Shown: one piece after another, positions 33,166 through 43,406 of the stretch
How positions within the stretch are numbered: position 1 is the stretch's first letter
Layout of the letters: each line of letters starts with the position of its first letter
Assembly (NCBI GenBank): GCA_937773775.1
Contig: CALJVL010000024.1
Span: forward strand, 1 to 64,000
DNA length: 64,000 nucleotides
DNA from: an uncultured Flavobacterium sp.
GTDB lineage: Bacteria > Bacteroidota > Bacteroidia > Flavobacteriales > Flavobacteriaceae
Reading direction: 5' to 3'
Notes under the pieces: generated by a model
Told to the model about the DNA's origin: nothing
What the model saw: the letters and a program-made list of their open reading frames with translations, nothing else
Database searches by the model: none
Translations under genes and position numbers: made by a program

Positions 33166-35781
33166 TTAGAAGTTAAAACGCATAGAAGCATTCCAAGTTC
33201 TACCAAAGCCAAAGTAACCATTGTTCGATACGTTTATTCCTTTATAAGTTGCATCACCTTCTGCAGCAACATCAGCACTTGATAGTTCTGACAAATAAAT
33301 TTCGTCAAAAACGTTATTAACATTTATTCTAAAAACAACTGATCTGTTTTTATTTTCTCCTGTTAACATTTTGTATGAAATTCCAGCGTCAACTAAGTCA
33401 TAATTAGGTAGTTCGACGTTGTCTTTAATTGCTCCAACATTGGCATACAGTTTATCATAATTTCTCCAATCAGAATCAATAGAAAAACGAGTTGAAATCT
33501 CGTATTTGAAGCCTAAACCATATATAATTTGAGCAGCATCACCAACTTTACCACCATCAACATCCTCACTAGATAAACTGATAACATTTCTGTTATCATC
33601 TCTTACAGTTTTGACAGCATCACCGACATAGTGATAGTTCCCTAAGGATGCAAAACCCGTAAGATCTAACTTTTTAGTTGGTTTAGAAGTAAAGTCTAAT
33701 TCTAAACCTGAATGGAGTTGTTCAACACCTTCGTTTGTAGTAAAAAATAAATTACCAGCATCATCGGTATTTGATGTAGTAGTTACTCTATCTTTCCAAG
33801 AAGTTCTAAAAGCATTAAGACTACCACTAAAATAAGCTGACTTAAAGTTATAACCAGCCTCTAAACCTAATATTTTTTCATTTTTCGTCAAAGGGTTAAC
33901 TACATTTCCATAATCTAAATAAATATTATCATGATAAGGTTGACGTGAGTAAACACCTGTATTAACATATAATGAACTGCTTTCAGTAACTTGATAGCTA
34001 CCACCCAATTTTACATTATAACCGACGTTATTGACTGTTTCGGCATTTTTAAATTCTGGCAGATAATCATATCTATCCAATCTTTCGTGCTTTTGGTTAG
34101 AAACTGCTCCTTGGAAGAATACTGAAAAATCTTCATTGCTATATTCTATCTGACTAAAAACACCCCCGTATGAAATTGTTTCTGTATAGTCATAGTCAAT
34201 TCTTTGATTTTCGTCAATAGTATTAAACATAGCATTCCATGGATCTGCCTTCAAGCTTCTGTTGACTGTATTAGAAACATCACTACTAACAGGAGTACCT
34301 GTATTGTCTCTTAATTTTCTTGATTCACTCCAACTATTTAAACCTAAAAAATTAGCAACTTGTCTATAATGTGTACCCTTATATGTTCTTAAGTCAAGAC
34401 CTGCATTAAAAACTAAGTTTTCAGATAAATCTTTTTTCAGATTTGTAACTAAACCATACCAAGCATGATTATTCATTGATGATCTAATCAAATAATTTCC
34501 GTTAGAATCAGTCCCTTCACCATTTACTGCTTCTAAATTATTAGCAAAGATAGCGTCAAAATCAACTAGACCATCCGCAGTTCTTTTTCTAGAACCATAG
34601 TTACCAGTTCCCCCACCTTTACCTAAAGAGGCATATAAAACAGTAGATAATTGAGTATTATCATTGATATCATAGTCCCAGTTTAAGTTAGCAACTGGTT
34701 TATGATAAAAATTCCTTCTTTCACTTGTGTACTCACCATTTAAAGTACCCCAATTATTATTGTATTTTCTTCCTTTTTCTAAGTACGTAGAAATAGATTT
34801 AGTAAAATTTTGGTCATGCCATTGGGGAGCCCCTGTCAATAAAAAGTTGAAACTATGCTTGTCATTCGCTTTATACCCTATAGAAATAAAATAGTTTTGA
34901 CCCTGACCTTTACTTCCGTCATTGTACCCATCACCTTGCCAGTGAGAAAACAATACGCTTGTGCCCCATCCAGTTTTACTCATTCCTGTATTGTATGCTA
35001 TTGTAGATTTTAAATAGTTATCATTTGCAAGACTAAATGACGCTGAACCACCTTCTTTTTTATCAGTAGCCTTTGTAACAAAATTCACAGTACCCCCTAC
35101 AGAAGAAATAGCTAATTTAGAAGAACCTAATCCGCGCTGAATTTGAATCACATTTGCAATATCAGACATTCCTGACCAGTTAGACCAGTACATTTTCCCG
35201 TCCTCCATACCATTAATGGGCTGGCCATTTAATAAAAAAGCGGTGTTATCTTGAGCAAAACCGCGTACACTTATTCTTGAATCGCCATACCCCCCAGCTT
35301 GACCTGCAACGTATACAGATGGTGTATTTACAAGAGCCTGAATCACATCAGAAGTACCAATCTTTGCTCTAATTTCCTCGGCTTTAATAGTCGAAACAGC
35401 AATTGGAGTTTTTCTATCCTTCGCTAAATCAATAATTCCCCTACCAATTACAACTACTTCATCTAATTCATCAAAATTAGAGTTTAAGACAATCGTTCCA
35501 AAATCCTTTGTAGCACCATTTGCAACAGCAAACTTTATAGTCTTAGGCTCGAAACCTATGAAAGAAAGAATTATTTCTCCAGAGCTAACTGCAGTATTAA
35601 TTGAAAATTTACCTTCAAAATCCGCCGACACACCCGTGGCCGAACCTTTGATCGCGACATTCGCGCCCGGTAAAGAAACTTTACCATCAGTAATTATTCC
35701 GGTAATTTTACCTTGGGAAAAAACTGTTGAAACTACTAGAAAAAGTAATCCTGAGAGTAACCAATTTTTACTTGTTTTCAT
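33166..35781 (-). CDS. TonB-dependent outer-membrane receptor
   Basis: 871 aa from the ATG at 35781 (MKTSKNWLLSGLLFLVVSTVFSQ signal peptide). The track start at 35892 adds 37 residues without homology and is rejected. Residues ~25-100 are a carboxypeptidase-regulatory-like domain (GKITGIITDGKVSLPGANVA). The plug follows (VIQALVNTPSVYVAGQAGG, RGFAQDNTAFLLNGQPINGM, IQIQRGLGSSKLAISSVGG), then a long barrel ending WNASMRFNF. A TAATTTTG box is at plus-strand 35806-35813. No SusD-like gene is adjacent, so glycan uptake is not implied. Siderophore, metal or other small-molecule uptake is possible. The ligand is unknown. Confidence 0.93.
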   Translation of the reverse strand: MKTSKNWLLSGLLFLVVSTVFSQGKITGIITDGKVSLPGANVAIKGSATGVSADFEGKFSINTAVSSGEIILSFIGFEPKTIKFAVANGATKDFGTIVLNSNFDELDEVVVIGRGIIDLAKDRKTPIAVSTIKAEEIRAKIGTSDVIQALVNTPSVYVAGQAGGYGDSRISVRGFAQDNTAFLLNGQPINGMEDGKMYWSNWSGMSDIANVIQIQRGLGSSKLAISSVGGTVNFVTKATDKKEGGSASFSLANDNYLKSTIAYNTGMSKTGWGTSVLFSHWQGDGYNDGSKGQGQNYFISIGYKANDKHSFNFLLTGAPQWHDQNFTKSISTYLEKGRKYNNNWGTLNGEYTSERRNFYHKPVANLNWDYDINDNTQLSTVLYASLGKGGGTGNYGSRKRTADGLVDFDAIFANNLEAVNGEGTDSNGNYLIRSSMNNHAWYGLVTNLKKDLSENLVFNAGLDLRTYKGTHYRQVANFLGLNSWSESRKLRDNTGTPVSSDVSNTVNRSLKADPWNAMFNTIDENQRIDYDYTETISYGGVFSQIEYSNEDFSVFFQGAVSNQKHERLDRYDYLPEFKNAETVNNVGYNVKLGGSYQVTESSSLYVNTGVYSRQPYHDNIYLDYGNVVNPLTKNEKILGLEAGYNFKSAYFSGSLNAFRTSWKDRVTTTSNTDDAGNLFFTTNEGVEQLHSGLELDFTSKPTKKLDLTGFASLGNYHYVGDAVKTVRDDNRNVISLSSEDVDGGKVGDAAQIIYGLGFKYEISTRFSIDSDWRNYDKLYANVGAIKDNVELPNYDLVDAGISYKMLTGENKNRSVVFRINVNNVFDEIYLSELSSADVAAEGDATYKGINVSNNGYFGFGRTWNASMRFNF

Positions 35782-35892
35782 GTCTTTTTTGTTGATTGTT
35801 TTTGACAAAATTATAATATTATTACCACAATACGTTGATATAACGTTAAAAAGTGCCAATGCCTTACTTTCTTTTTTTTGCACTAAAATCAA

Positions 35893-36600
35893 TAAACACT
35901 CTTTTTTTGATAATAAAAAAACAATTAATCACTGTTTATCACAATTAATTAAGAATTTACTAAAAATAAAGGAACTCAATAATCTAGGTTCGCACTCCTG
36001 CAAAACCTCCTTTCTCGCTATAAAAAAAGTCTGATACAACAAAATTATCTGGGGTTAGACAACGATTACCTAAAATAAACGTACAGAAGTTAAAATAACC
36101 TCAAGATCAGCCATAAAAAACAACAGTACTAATTACTTCCCTATTCTATTACAATTTTGATTATACTAATTATTTAGACCTTATGATTATCTATCCTTTA
36201 TATTAAGTTTTCAGAACAGTCCATAAAGTTTCGGATATATCGCTCGTATGTAAAGTCATAACAGGAAACTTAGCAATTGAAGCAGAAGAAGTAGCCGAGC
36301 TTGCTATTGCGCAATCGCTTTCTAAATCCTAAGCCAATATAATACTAGTAATTACGCAATTCTTTTTTACTTTGTTCTCTTAGTATAAATACACGAATTC
36401 TCAAAAATGGTGTCAAAATAATATTCACAAATCTCTTTGCTCCTAAAGCAGTCCATACTAAAGCTCGCGAAATATTTGAAGTCACTGCTTGTAAAGACAA
36501 TAAATTCAGTCGTAACTATCTAAGAAGCTATCAGTGCGTTAATAATTGCAATAACCACTAATAAGAGCAATGGATGAAGCGTACCATGAAAAAGCAAAAA
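35893..36600. other. Gene-poor gap with possible decayed coding remnants
   Basis: The gap between the two receptor genes is 989 bp (35782-36770). No intact gene fits. Two short plus-strand stretches look coding-like in composition: about 36240-36331 (ending IEAEEVAELAIAQSLSKS before a stop) and about 36426-36560 (reading APKAVHTKAREIFEV). Neither has a start or a recognisable family, and stop codons interrupt the frames around them. They may be remnants of one or two lost genes, or chance. Confidence 0.35.
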
Positions 36601-36634
36601 TAATATGTTATGGTTTAGGTGTAATAACATATTA
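36601..36634. repeat. 11-bp perfect inverted repeat with 12-nt loop
   Basis: TAATATGTTAT (36601-36611) and ATAACATATTA (36624-36634) are perfect complements. No T-run follows, so an operator or structured remnant is as likely as a terminator. It sits just before the terminator of the second receptor gene. Confidence 0.6.
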
Positions 36635-36650
36635 ATAGAAGACATAAAAA

Positions 36651-36674
36651 AAACCACGTTTTTCAGCGTGGTTT
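36651..36674 (-). terminator. Terminator of the second TonB-dependent receptor gene
   Basis: AAACCACG pairs with CGTGGTTT across an 8-nt loop. The T-run is on the minus strand; it lies about 97 nt past the stop at 36771. Confidence 0.8.
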
Positions 36675-36770
36675 TGATGTTTGATTGATTTAGAAACTCA
36701 AATATGAATTAAGTTCGACATTCTAACTAAAGCTAGTTTCCATTAAAACATGGAAAAGAACACTTTTTGT

Positions 36771-39700
36771 TTAGAAAGAATACCTAGCTCCTACTTGAAG
36801 TCTCCAGGTTTGACTAAAGTTTGAGTTATAATCATATGTACTAACAGGATACTCGCCACTAACCTTATTAAATGAGTAAGACGGGACATTGCTAGCATCT
36901 TTGCCTTCATATTTTAAAATCTGACCTCTACCAGAAATAGTGTTGTTTTTATCAACACCCCATTCAGAATTTAGCATATTTCCTACATTAATGAAATCCA
37001 TACTAAATTGTAGCGTATTAGTTCTTCCACCTACTTTAAAATAATATTCACGTAGTAATCTTAAGTCAAAACTATTAACCCAAGGGCTGTTGGCAGCATT
37101 AGCCTCAGCATATTTACCTTTATTCGCTTTCAAATAGCTATCTTGTTCTATAAAGTTAAAGAATGCCTCTTCGCTAGCAGTGTTTATGAATTTGATATCC
37201 CCTTTGGCTTTTGGTATGTAAATTAAATCCGCTGCAATCCCATCTCCATTCATATCATTTGAATAAGTAAAACTATATCCGTTAGGAGAGTAACCTGAAT
37301 AGAACAAATTAATAAAAGAAGCCGATTTTAACATGTCGTTTGACCAAGGAAGTTTATAGGAAACGGATCCAATTACCTTGCTTGGGACAACATATTGAGA
37401 ACGTTGAAGGTCTGGCAAATGTGGCCCATTAACTGTAACTAATCCTGTATATGCCGATTGTGCATTACTACCGGGCATACCAGAAATCTCTTGAGATTCA
37501 GTATAATTATACGCTGCCATTAATTTCAAATCCTCTATTGGTTCTGAATTAACTGTAATATTTCCTATAGTACTAAAACCTTTACTTGTGTTTGATAACA
37601 CGTATGCATTTCTTCTATTATAACTAATATCGGCTTTAGCTGGGTAAATATACCTGTCATCAGCACCAGAAAAACGACCCCATGTACCATCTGGCTGTTC
37701 TAGATCATAATTTTTAAGCATGACTCCATTCATAGTTTTAGTATATATCCCTTCAACAGTGACTGATAACGGGAAAGAAACAGGAACTTGGTAATCTACG
37801 GCTAGAGAAGATTTCCATACTTGTGGCATTTTGAAATTAGGATCTATACCGTTAATATCAAATGGTAAAACACCATCCTCAGGAGTGATTGTATTTGGCA
37901 AATTCAATCTATCGATCATTTCATTTACATCAGTAATCATTGGGCCGGCTAAACTCGCTAAAGCAGGATCAACTTCTTTTACAGTACCATTGGAATTATA
38001 TGTAGTAGTGGCCTTATAATTCCCTTGTACCATACCTGAGTTGGTTGGCATGTTGGTGAAAAAAACCAATGGCAATCTTCCAGAAAAAATACCAGTTCCT
38101 CCACGAAGTTTCATTGATTGATCTCCTTTTATATCCCATGAGAAACCAACTCTTGGTGACAACTGAACATTGGCATCTGGGTATTTACCTGTATCAATTT
38201 TTCTTCCACCAAAATCTAGGTTGTAGATAGAGTTATTTCTTAGGAGATTATCTTCATACTTCAAATAATCGGCACGAATTCCGTAAGACAATTTAAAGTT
38301 AGGATTAACATTCCAATCATCCTGAAGGTAAACTCCAAATTGATTGAAAGCAACTTCAGCGGTTGGATTTAACTCACCATCGTAACCATAAGTCAGTGCA
38401 AAGTCCCTGGGAGCAGCTTGACTAATAAAATCATCAACACTAGCATAACGATAATAACCTGTACCATTTCTCATATAAGAATTGTTTGCCAACTGGTGCT
38501 CAAAACTTAGACCACCTGTTATTTTATGGTTATCTAAATAATAGGTCAAATTATCTGTAATTGTGAATGTGTTGTTGTTAACAGCATTATTCCAAGTAAA
38601 TAGCTCATAACCAGCAGACATATAAGGTTCAAGAATCTGTGCTCCAGCTGTTGTAACCCCATTCATGATATCAATAAACGGAAAAGGGGAAGAATTTGAA
38701 CCACGAGCATCTTCAATTTTTGAAGATGTAATGAGGAGTTGATTTGAAAACTTATCAGAAAACCTACTATTTAAATCTAATGAAAGTGAATTAACAATAT
38801 TATCCATAGAATAAATAGAATTAGAGAAAGCCATGGAATTTTCCGATATACGATTCATTACTCTGTTACGGAAACCAGCATCTGTTGAATTACCATTAGT
38901 AGGACTCCAACCTTGATTTTTAGTGTGGTTATAACGCACACTCAACTTGTTTGAGTCATTAATATTCCAGTCAATACGTACAAGAATTTTTTTGTTGGTT
39001 TCATCAGCAGGATAATCATTGTATGAACCTGCATCATAGCCATAATTAGTGCTTAAATGCTCTTTCACCCTCTCCATATCCGCAATACTAGTACGAGAAA
39101 GTAATAGATCAAGGTTGGCAACACCATCTTCTGAAGGTCTCCAATTAACAACCTGTCCTGGACGAACTATAGATTCTCCATTAACAAAAAAGAATAATTT
39201 ATTTTTAATAATTGGACCTCCAAAAGTGAAACCTTTAGTTGTAGTTGATGCCTTCGGACGTATTCCAAAATCAGCATCGCCAATTTTATTACCTCGCATA
39301 TCCTGGTTGGTAAAATAAGTATAAGCAGTACCTTTAAATTTGTTAGTTCCCGATTTAGTTATGGCATTGATACCACCTCCAATAAAATTAGATTGACGCA
39401 CATCAAAAGGAGCTATTACAACTTGAATTTCTTCAATAGCATCTATTGAAATTGGACTTCCTCCGCCTGGTAAGCTAGAACTCAACCCAAAGTTGTTATT
39501 AAAGTTAGCGCCATCAATTGTAAAGTTAGTCGAACGACCGTCTCCACCAGCAATACTCATTCCATTAGCATATGGAGAAAGACGAGCAATATCAGTAATG
39601 CTTCTATTAATAGTTGGCATAGCCGTTATTTGCTCATTAGATATATTGGTTGTTGCTCCTGTTTTATCTCCTGAAAACTTTGTCCTTTTTGTTGAGATAA

Positions 39701-40055
39701 CAACTTGATCTAAAAAAACATTTTCCTCATTTAAAACAACATTATGAAGATAAGCTGAACCTAGCCTAATCGTAATATTATTAGTTGTGTTTTTACCATA
39801 TCCAAGATACGATACTTCAACGCTGTAAGGGCCACCAACGCGCATCCCCGGTAAATTGTAATTTCCTTCGGAATTTGTTACACTTCCGTAGGTAGTGCCT
39901 GAAGGAGTATGAGTTGCAATTACTGTTACGCCTACAAGAGGACCTACAGCGTCTGTAACTCTACCAATCATACTAGATGAAGTTACCTGAGCCATCATAA
40001 CTGAAGAACATAATAATGTTACAGTCAGTAATAAAAACTGATTAATTTTTTTCAT
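36771..40055 (-). CDS. TonB-dependent receptor, Oar-like
   Basis: A 1094-residue protein with the signal MKKINQFLLLTVTLLCSSVMMAQ. Residues ~25-110 are a CarboxypepD_reg-like beta-sandwich (GRVTDAVGPLVGVTVIATHT). The plug follows (NEQITAMPTINRSITDIARLS, GGDGRSTNFTIDGANFNNNFG, SIDAIEEIQVVIAPFDVRQSN, GGINAITKSGTNKFKG). The large barrel ends WRLQVGARYSF. The IEEIQV/APFDVRQSNF plug and the length match Oar-type receptors, some of which move proteins rather than nutrients. No partner lipoprotein is adjacent. A TACTTTTG -7 box is at plus-strand 40090-40097. Confidence 0.92.
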   Translation of the reverse strand: MKKINQFLLLTVTLLCSSVMMAQVTSSSMIGRVTDAVGPLVGVTVIATHTPSGTTYGSVTNSEGNYNLPGMRVGGPYSVEVSYLGYGKNTTNNITIRLGSAYLHNVVLNEENVFLDQVVISTKRTKFSGDKTGATTNISNEQITAMPTINRSITDIARLSPYANGMSIAGGDGRSTNFTIDGANFNNNFGLSSSLPGGGSPISIDAIEEIQVVIAPFDVRQSNFIGGGINAITKSGTNKFKGTAYTYFTNQDMRGNKIGDADFGIRPKASTTTKGFTFGGPIIKNKLFFFVNGESIVRPGQVVNWRPSEDGVANLDLLLSRTSIADMERVKEHLSTNYGYDAGSYNDYPADETNKKILVRIDWNINDSNKLSVRYNHTKNQGWSPTNGNSTDAGFRNRVMNRISENSMAFSNSIYSMDNIVNSLSLDLNSRFSDKFSNQLLITSSKIEDARGSNSSPFPFIDIMNGVTTAGAQILEPYMSAGYELFTWNNAVNNNTFTITDNLTYYLDNHKITGGLSFEHQLANNSYMRNGTGYYRYASVDDFISQAAPRDFALTYGYDGELNPTAEVAFNQFGVYLQDDWNVNPNFKLSYGIRADYLKYEDNLLRNNSIYNLDFGGRKIDTGKYPDANVQLSPRVGFSWDIKGDQSMKLRGGTGIFSGRLPLVFFTNMPTNSGMVQGNYKATTTYNSNGTVKEVDPALASLAGPMITDVNEMIDRLNLPNTITPEDGVLPFDINGIDPNFKMPQVWKSSLAVDYQVPVSFPLSVTVEGIYTKTMNGVMLKNYDLEQPDGTWGRFSGADDRYIYPAKADISYNRRNAYVLSNTSKGFSTIGNITVNSEPIEDLKLMAAYNYTESQEISGMPGSNAQSAYTGLVTVNGPHLPDLQRSQYVVPSKVIGSVSYKLPWSNDMLKSASFINLFYSGYSPNGYSFTYSNDMNGDGIAADLIYIPKAKGDIKFINTASEEAFFNFIEQDSYLKANKGKYAEANAANSPWVNSFDLRLLREYYFKVGGRTNTLQFSMDFINVGNMLNSEWGVDKNNTISGRGQILKYEGKDASNVPSYSFNKVSGEYPVSTYDYNSNFSQTWRLQVGARYSF

Positions 40056-40232
40056 TGTCTTCGTTTTTTGTTTTGTTTAATATTTTTAGCAAAAGTATAA
40101 CATTTTTACATTAAAAAGTTAACTTATTGTTAACAAAAAACAAATTTGACGTTCGTTTTGTTAATGCAAAATCAACATAAACCGAGTTAAGGATAATAAA
40201 AATGGAATTCCGCAATGAACAAATGTTAAAAA

Positions 40233-40261
40233 AAACTCGAACTTAACTAAAGCTCGAGTTT
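40233..40261 (-). terminator. Terminator of pgi
   Basis: AAACTCGA pairs with TCGAGTTT across a 13-nt loop. The T-run is on the minus strand, 22 nt past the stop at 40283. Confidence 0.8.
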
Positions 40262-40282
40262 TTTTAAAAGAAATTAAAACGA

Positions 40283-41926
40283 TTATTTATTTTTTAAAAA
40301 ATATTTTAATAAAAATTCCGTTGAACCATCATGATTTTTAACTGCTTCCGTATCTATCTCTGCCAATATCGAGTTTGCAAGCTGCTTTCCTAGTTCTACA
40401 CCCCATTGATCAAAACTAAAAATATTCCAAATGACACCTTGAACGAAAATCTTGTGTTCGTACAATGCAATAAGAGAACCTAACGATTTAGGAGACAATT
40501 TGTCGATAAGAATAGTATTAGTCGGTTTGTTGCCATTAAACACTTTGAAAGGAAGCAGAAGTTTTGCTTTATCAGCCGAAAGCCCTTCTTTATCAAATTC
40601 GGCTTGAACTTGGTCTGCTGTTTTACCGTGCATTAACGCTTCCGTTTGCGCAAAAAAGTTAGACATCAATTTGTCGTGATGATCAGTATCTCCGTACAGT
40701 GGCTTTACAAACCCTATAAAATCAGAAGGAATTAACTTAGTCCCTTGATGAATCAATTGGAAAAAAGCATGCTGCGCATTGGTACCGGGTTCTCCCCAAA
40801 TAATAGTTCCAGTTTGATAATCGACCGGTTTCCCATCTCTACCAACACTTTTTCCATTACTTTCCATCGTCCCTTGTTGTAGGTAAGGAGCCAATTTTTG
40901 TAAGTACTGACTGTAAGGTATTAATGCTTCGCTTTCGGCACCAAAGAAATTATTGTACCATATACTTAATAAAGCTAAAATTATGGGCATGTTCTTATCA
41001 AAATCAGTCGTTTTAAAATGCTCGTCCATTTCATTTGCACCATCTAGCAAATCGTCAAAATTATCAAAGCCTATCGCTAAACTGATAGTAAGTCCAACCG
41101 CACTCCATAAAGAAAAGCGGCCACCAACCCAATCCCACATTGGGAAAACGTTTTCTGGATCTATCCCAAATTCAGTTACCTTTTGTACATTGGTAGAAAC
41201 CGCAACGAAATGCTTAGCTATGTCCTCCTGATTTACTGATTGCAAAAACCATTTTTTAATGGTTTCAGAATTGGTCAATGTTTCTTGGGTTGTGAATGTC
41301 TTAGAGACAATAACAAAAAGCGTCGTCTCTGGATCTAACTTTTTAATAATTTCATTTACGTGATCCCCATCAATATTAGAAACAAAATGAACATTAAGAT
41401 GATTTGAATAATATTGTAGCGCCTCAACCGCCATCGCAGGACCCAAATCAGACCCTCCGATTCCTATATTTACAACATCTGTAAAAGCTTTTCCGCTATA
41501 GCCTTTTCTGTCTCCTGATACAATTTGATTTGTAAAGGCTTTTATTTTACTCTTTACCTCATATATTTCGGGAACTATATTGATGTCATTTACTTTGATA
41601 ACGGCTGACTCCTTAGCTCTTAATGCGGTATGAAGTACCGCTCTATTTTCAGTCTGGTTAATGATATCACCTTCAAAGTAATTTACTATCGCCTTTTCAA
41701 GGCCCATTTCATTTGCCAATTCAAGCAAAAGAGCAATCGTATCTTTATTAATGATGTTTTTTGAATAATCTATTAAAAAGTCATTCCATTTCAAGTTGAA
41801 TTTTTCAGTTCTTGTAATATCGGTTTGAAACATCTTCAACATTGAAGCATCTTGCATCTCATCAAAGTGCTTTTGTAATTTTTTCCAAGATTCTGTTTCT
41901 GTCGGATTTGTGGTGTTTAAGGCCAT
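40283..41926 (-). CDS. pgi: Glucose-6-phosphate isomerase
   Basis: Interconverts glucose-6-phosphate and fructose-6-phosphate. The 547-residue length is standard for the E. coli-type enzyme. DVVNIGIGGSDLGPAMAVEAL, FVIVSKTFTTQETLTNSETI and PMWDWVGGRFSLWSAVGLTI are the sugar-phosphate binding segments. MESNGKSVGRDGKPVDYQTG holds the catalytic Glu, and WGEPGTNAQHAFFQLIHQGT the catalytic His/Lys region. QWGVELGKQLANSI is the C-terminal motif. A TATTTTTG box is at plus-strand 41960-41967. Confidence 0.97.
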   Translation of the reverse strand: MALNTTNPTETESWKKLQKHFDEMQDASMLKMFQTDITRTEKFNLKWNDFLIDYSKNIINKDTIALLLELANEMGLEKAIVNYFEGDIINQTENRAVLHTALRAKESAVIKVNDINIVPEIYEVKSKIKAFTNQIVSGDRKGYSGKAFTDVVNIGIGGSDLGPAMAVEALQYYSNHLNVHFVSNIDGDHVNEIIKKLDPETTLFVIVSKTFTTQETLTNSETIKKWFLQSVNQEDIAKHFVAVSTNVQKVTEFGIDPENVFPMWDWVGGRFSLWSAVGLTISLAIGFDNFDDLLDGANEMDEHFKTTDFDKNMPIILALLSIWYNNFFGAESEALIPYSQYLQKLAPYLQQGTMESNGKSVGRDGKPVDYQTGTIIWGEPGTNAQHAFFQLIHQGTKLIPSDFIGFVKPLYGDTDHHDKLMSNFFAQTEALMHGKTADQVQAEFDKEGLSADKAKLLLPFKVFNGNKPTNTILIDKLSPKSLGSLIALYEHKIFVQGVIWNIFSFDQWGVELGKQLANSILAEIDTEAVKNHDGSTEFLLKYFLKNK

Positions 41927-42039
41927 TTTTAGTTGGGTTCAAGTATTATTTTATATCTGCAAAAATACTACATTAAGTTTTAATCGATAAAGCGTTTAAA
42001 TTTTTATAAACAATTTAACGGAAATTGAAAGAGAAACGG

Positions 42040-42116
42040 TTTTACAAAGAAAAATAAAAGGGGTCACAATTATTTGTTTAAAATAATTGTGACCCCTTTT
42101 ATTTTTCTTTGTAAAA
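42040..42116 (-). terminator. Very long perfect hairpin (36-bp stem, 5-nt loop)
   Basis: The arms 42040-42075 and 42081-42116 are exact reverse complements over 36 bp, with loop GTTTA. The core GGGGTCACAATTATTT is flanked by A/T-rich stretches. It lies 30 nt past the stop of the M23 gene and about 114 nt upstream of pgi, so it can terminate M23. The perfect length is far above that of the other terminators in this window. Confidence 0.7.
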
Positions 42117-42145
42117 GACTCTTTTTATCGCATTTACATATCGAA

Positions 42146-43381
42146 TTATAAATTTCCAATACTATCTAGTTCAAATCTCAACGGCTCCATTGTCTTTAAA
42201 TATCTTGCTTTATTTTTGCTGTTCATTGGTTCTCCTCCTGGTAAATTTAGCTTCAATGCATCCACTTGCTTGCCGTTTTTCCAAAAGCGATAACACACGT
42301 GTGGTCCCGTCGCCAAACCAGTGCTGCCAACTCTACCGATAACATCCCCTTGATTCACGCGCTGGCCACGTCGAACTAAAATTTTTGACATGTGTAAGTA
42401 TTGAGTAGTATAGGTGTTATTGTGTTTTACTTTGACATAATTACCGTTTCCAGCCGTATAGCCAGTCCTAATGACGGTTCCAGCGGCCGTAGTCGTAATT
42501 GGAGTTCCTCTAGGCGCTGCATAATCAGTACCTTTGTGTGCTTTCCACCTGTGTTGCACAGGATGATATCTATTCATCGTAAATCTAGACGAGATTCTAC
42601 TAAATTTGATTGGTGTTTTAAGGAAAAAATTCTTCAACGTCCTTCCTTCTTCATCGTAATAGCTAATTTGTCCAGATGAAGGATCTTGGGCAAAGGAAAA
42701 GGCATAAATGATTTTTCCGTTGTATTCAAAAAACGCAGCTTCAAGACTGTCGACTCCATCGTAAACAGAATCATTTATGAATCGTTCCGCTAAAACGTGA
42801 CACCAAAGCGGTCGCCCTTTTTAACTTTAAAAACATCAATTGACCAAGAATAAATCTTTGTAATTTTATATGCTAAAGCTGCTCCAACACCTGCATTCCC
42901 TAAAGTTTCGGATAAAGAGCCTTTTAAAACCCCCGCAATCGTCTCTGCGCCTAATGGTGATGGGTCTTGTTTTTTTATAAGCGACAACTGTACTGTCGCG
43001 GAAATCAAAGACATAATAATTTACAGCACTTTGTTGATATATAAAAACCTGTAATTTATTAGTTTTATCCTTCGATCTGAGCACTGTATAGGGCTTCTCT
43101 GGTCTAATTACCCTAACATTAAAGGTGTCCTTTACACTTTTAACAATTTCATAAACCTTCCTATCGCCAATATTTTGTCTGTTAATGATGGTCCCAAAAG
43201 TATCCCCTCTTTTAACTGTATCCTCAACTACGTTAAAATCCGAATAATTAAATCCAAAATCTGAATTTTTTACAATCTGCTTTACAGGCTTGGCCTTAAT
43301 TGCCTCTTCAGTTTTATTACCCGCTTTATTACAAGATAGTACCGCTGCCAATACTATGATAACCATTAATACCTTCTTCAA
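42146..43381 (-). pseudogene. M23-family metallopeptidase lipoprotein, broken by two frameshifts
   Basis: The ORF track shows three pieces that make one ~411-aa protein. Piece 1 starts at 43381 with a lipoprotein signal (MKKVLMVIIVLAAVLSCNKAG) and reads to TRPITIRRR. The next frame gives ETIAGVLKGSLSETLGNAGV to KKGDRFGVTF. The first frame then resumes with ERFINDSVYDGVDSLEAAFF and the peptidase domain RWKAHKGTDYAAPRGTPITT, YLHMSKILVRRGQRVNQGDV and GLATGPHVCYRFWKNGKQVD. The zinc motifs (HxxxD, HxH-like) are intact. The breaks are near 42946-42955 (one extra base) and 42788-42795 (one missing base). Family role: cleavage of peptidoglycan cross-links at the cell surface. A consensus error is possible. 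Confidence 0.8.
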
Positions 43382-43406
43382 ACTTTGTTATTTTTCTGTA
43401 TTCAAT

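Noticed and set aside
35980-36010. tRNA-like 'GGTTCGCACTCC' stretch
   Set aside because: No acceptor stem, D-arm or anticodon arm can be drawn around it.
35893-36034. Plus-strand 158-aa ORF (35558-36034) at the receptor start
   Set aside because: It is mostly antisense to the TonB receptor plug and signal peptide and has no start context or family.
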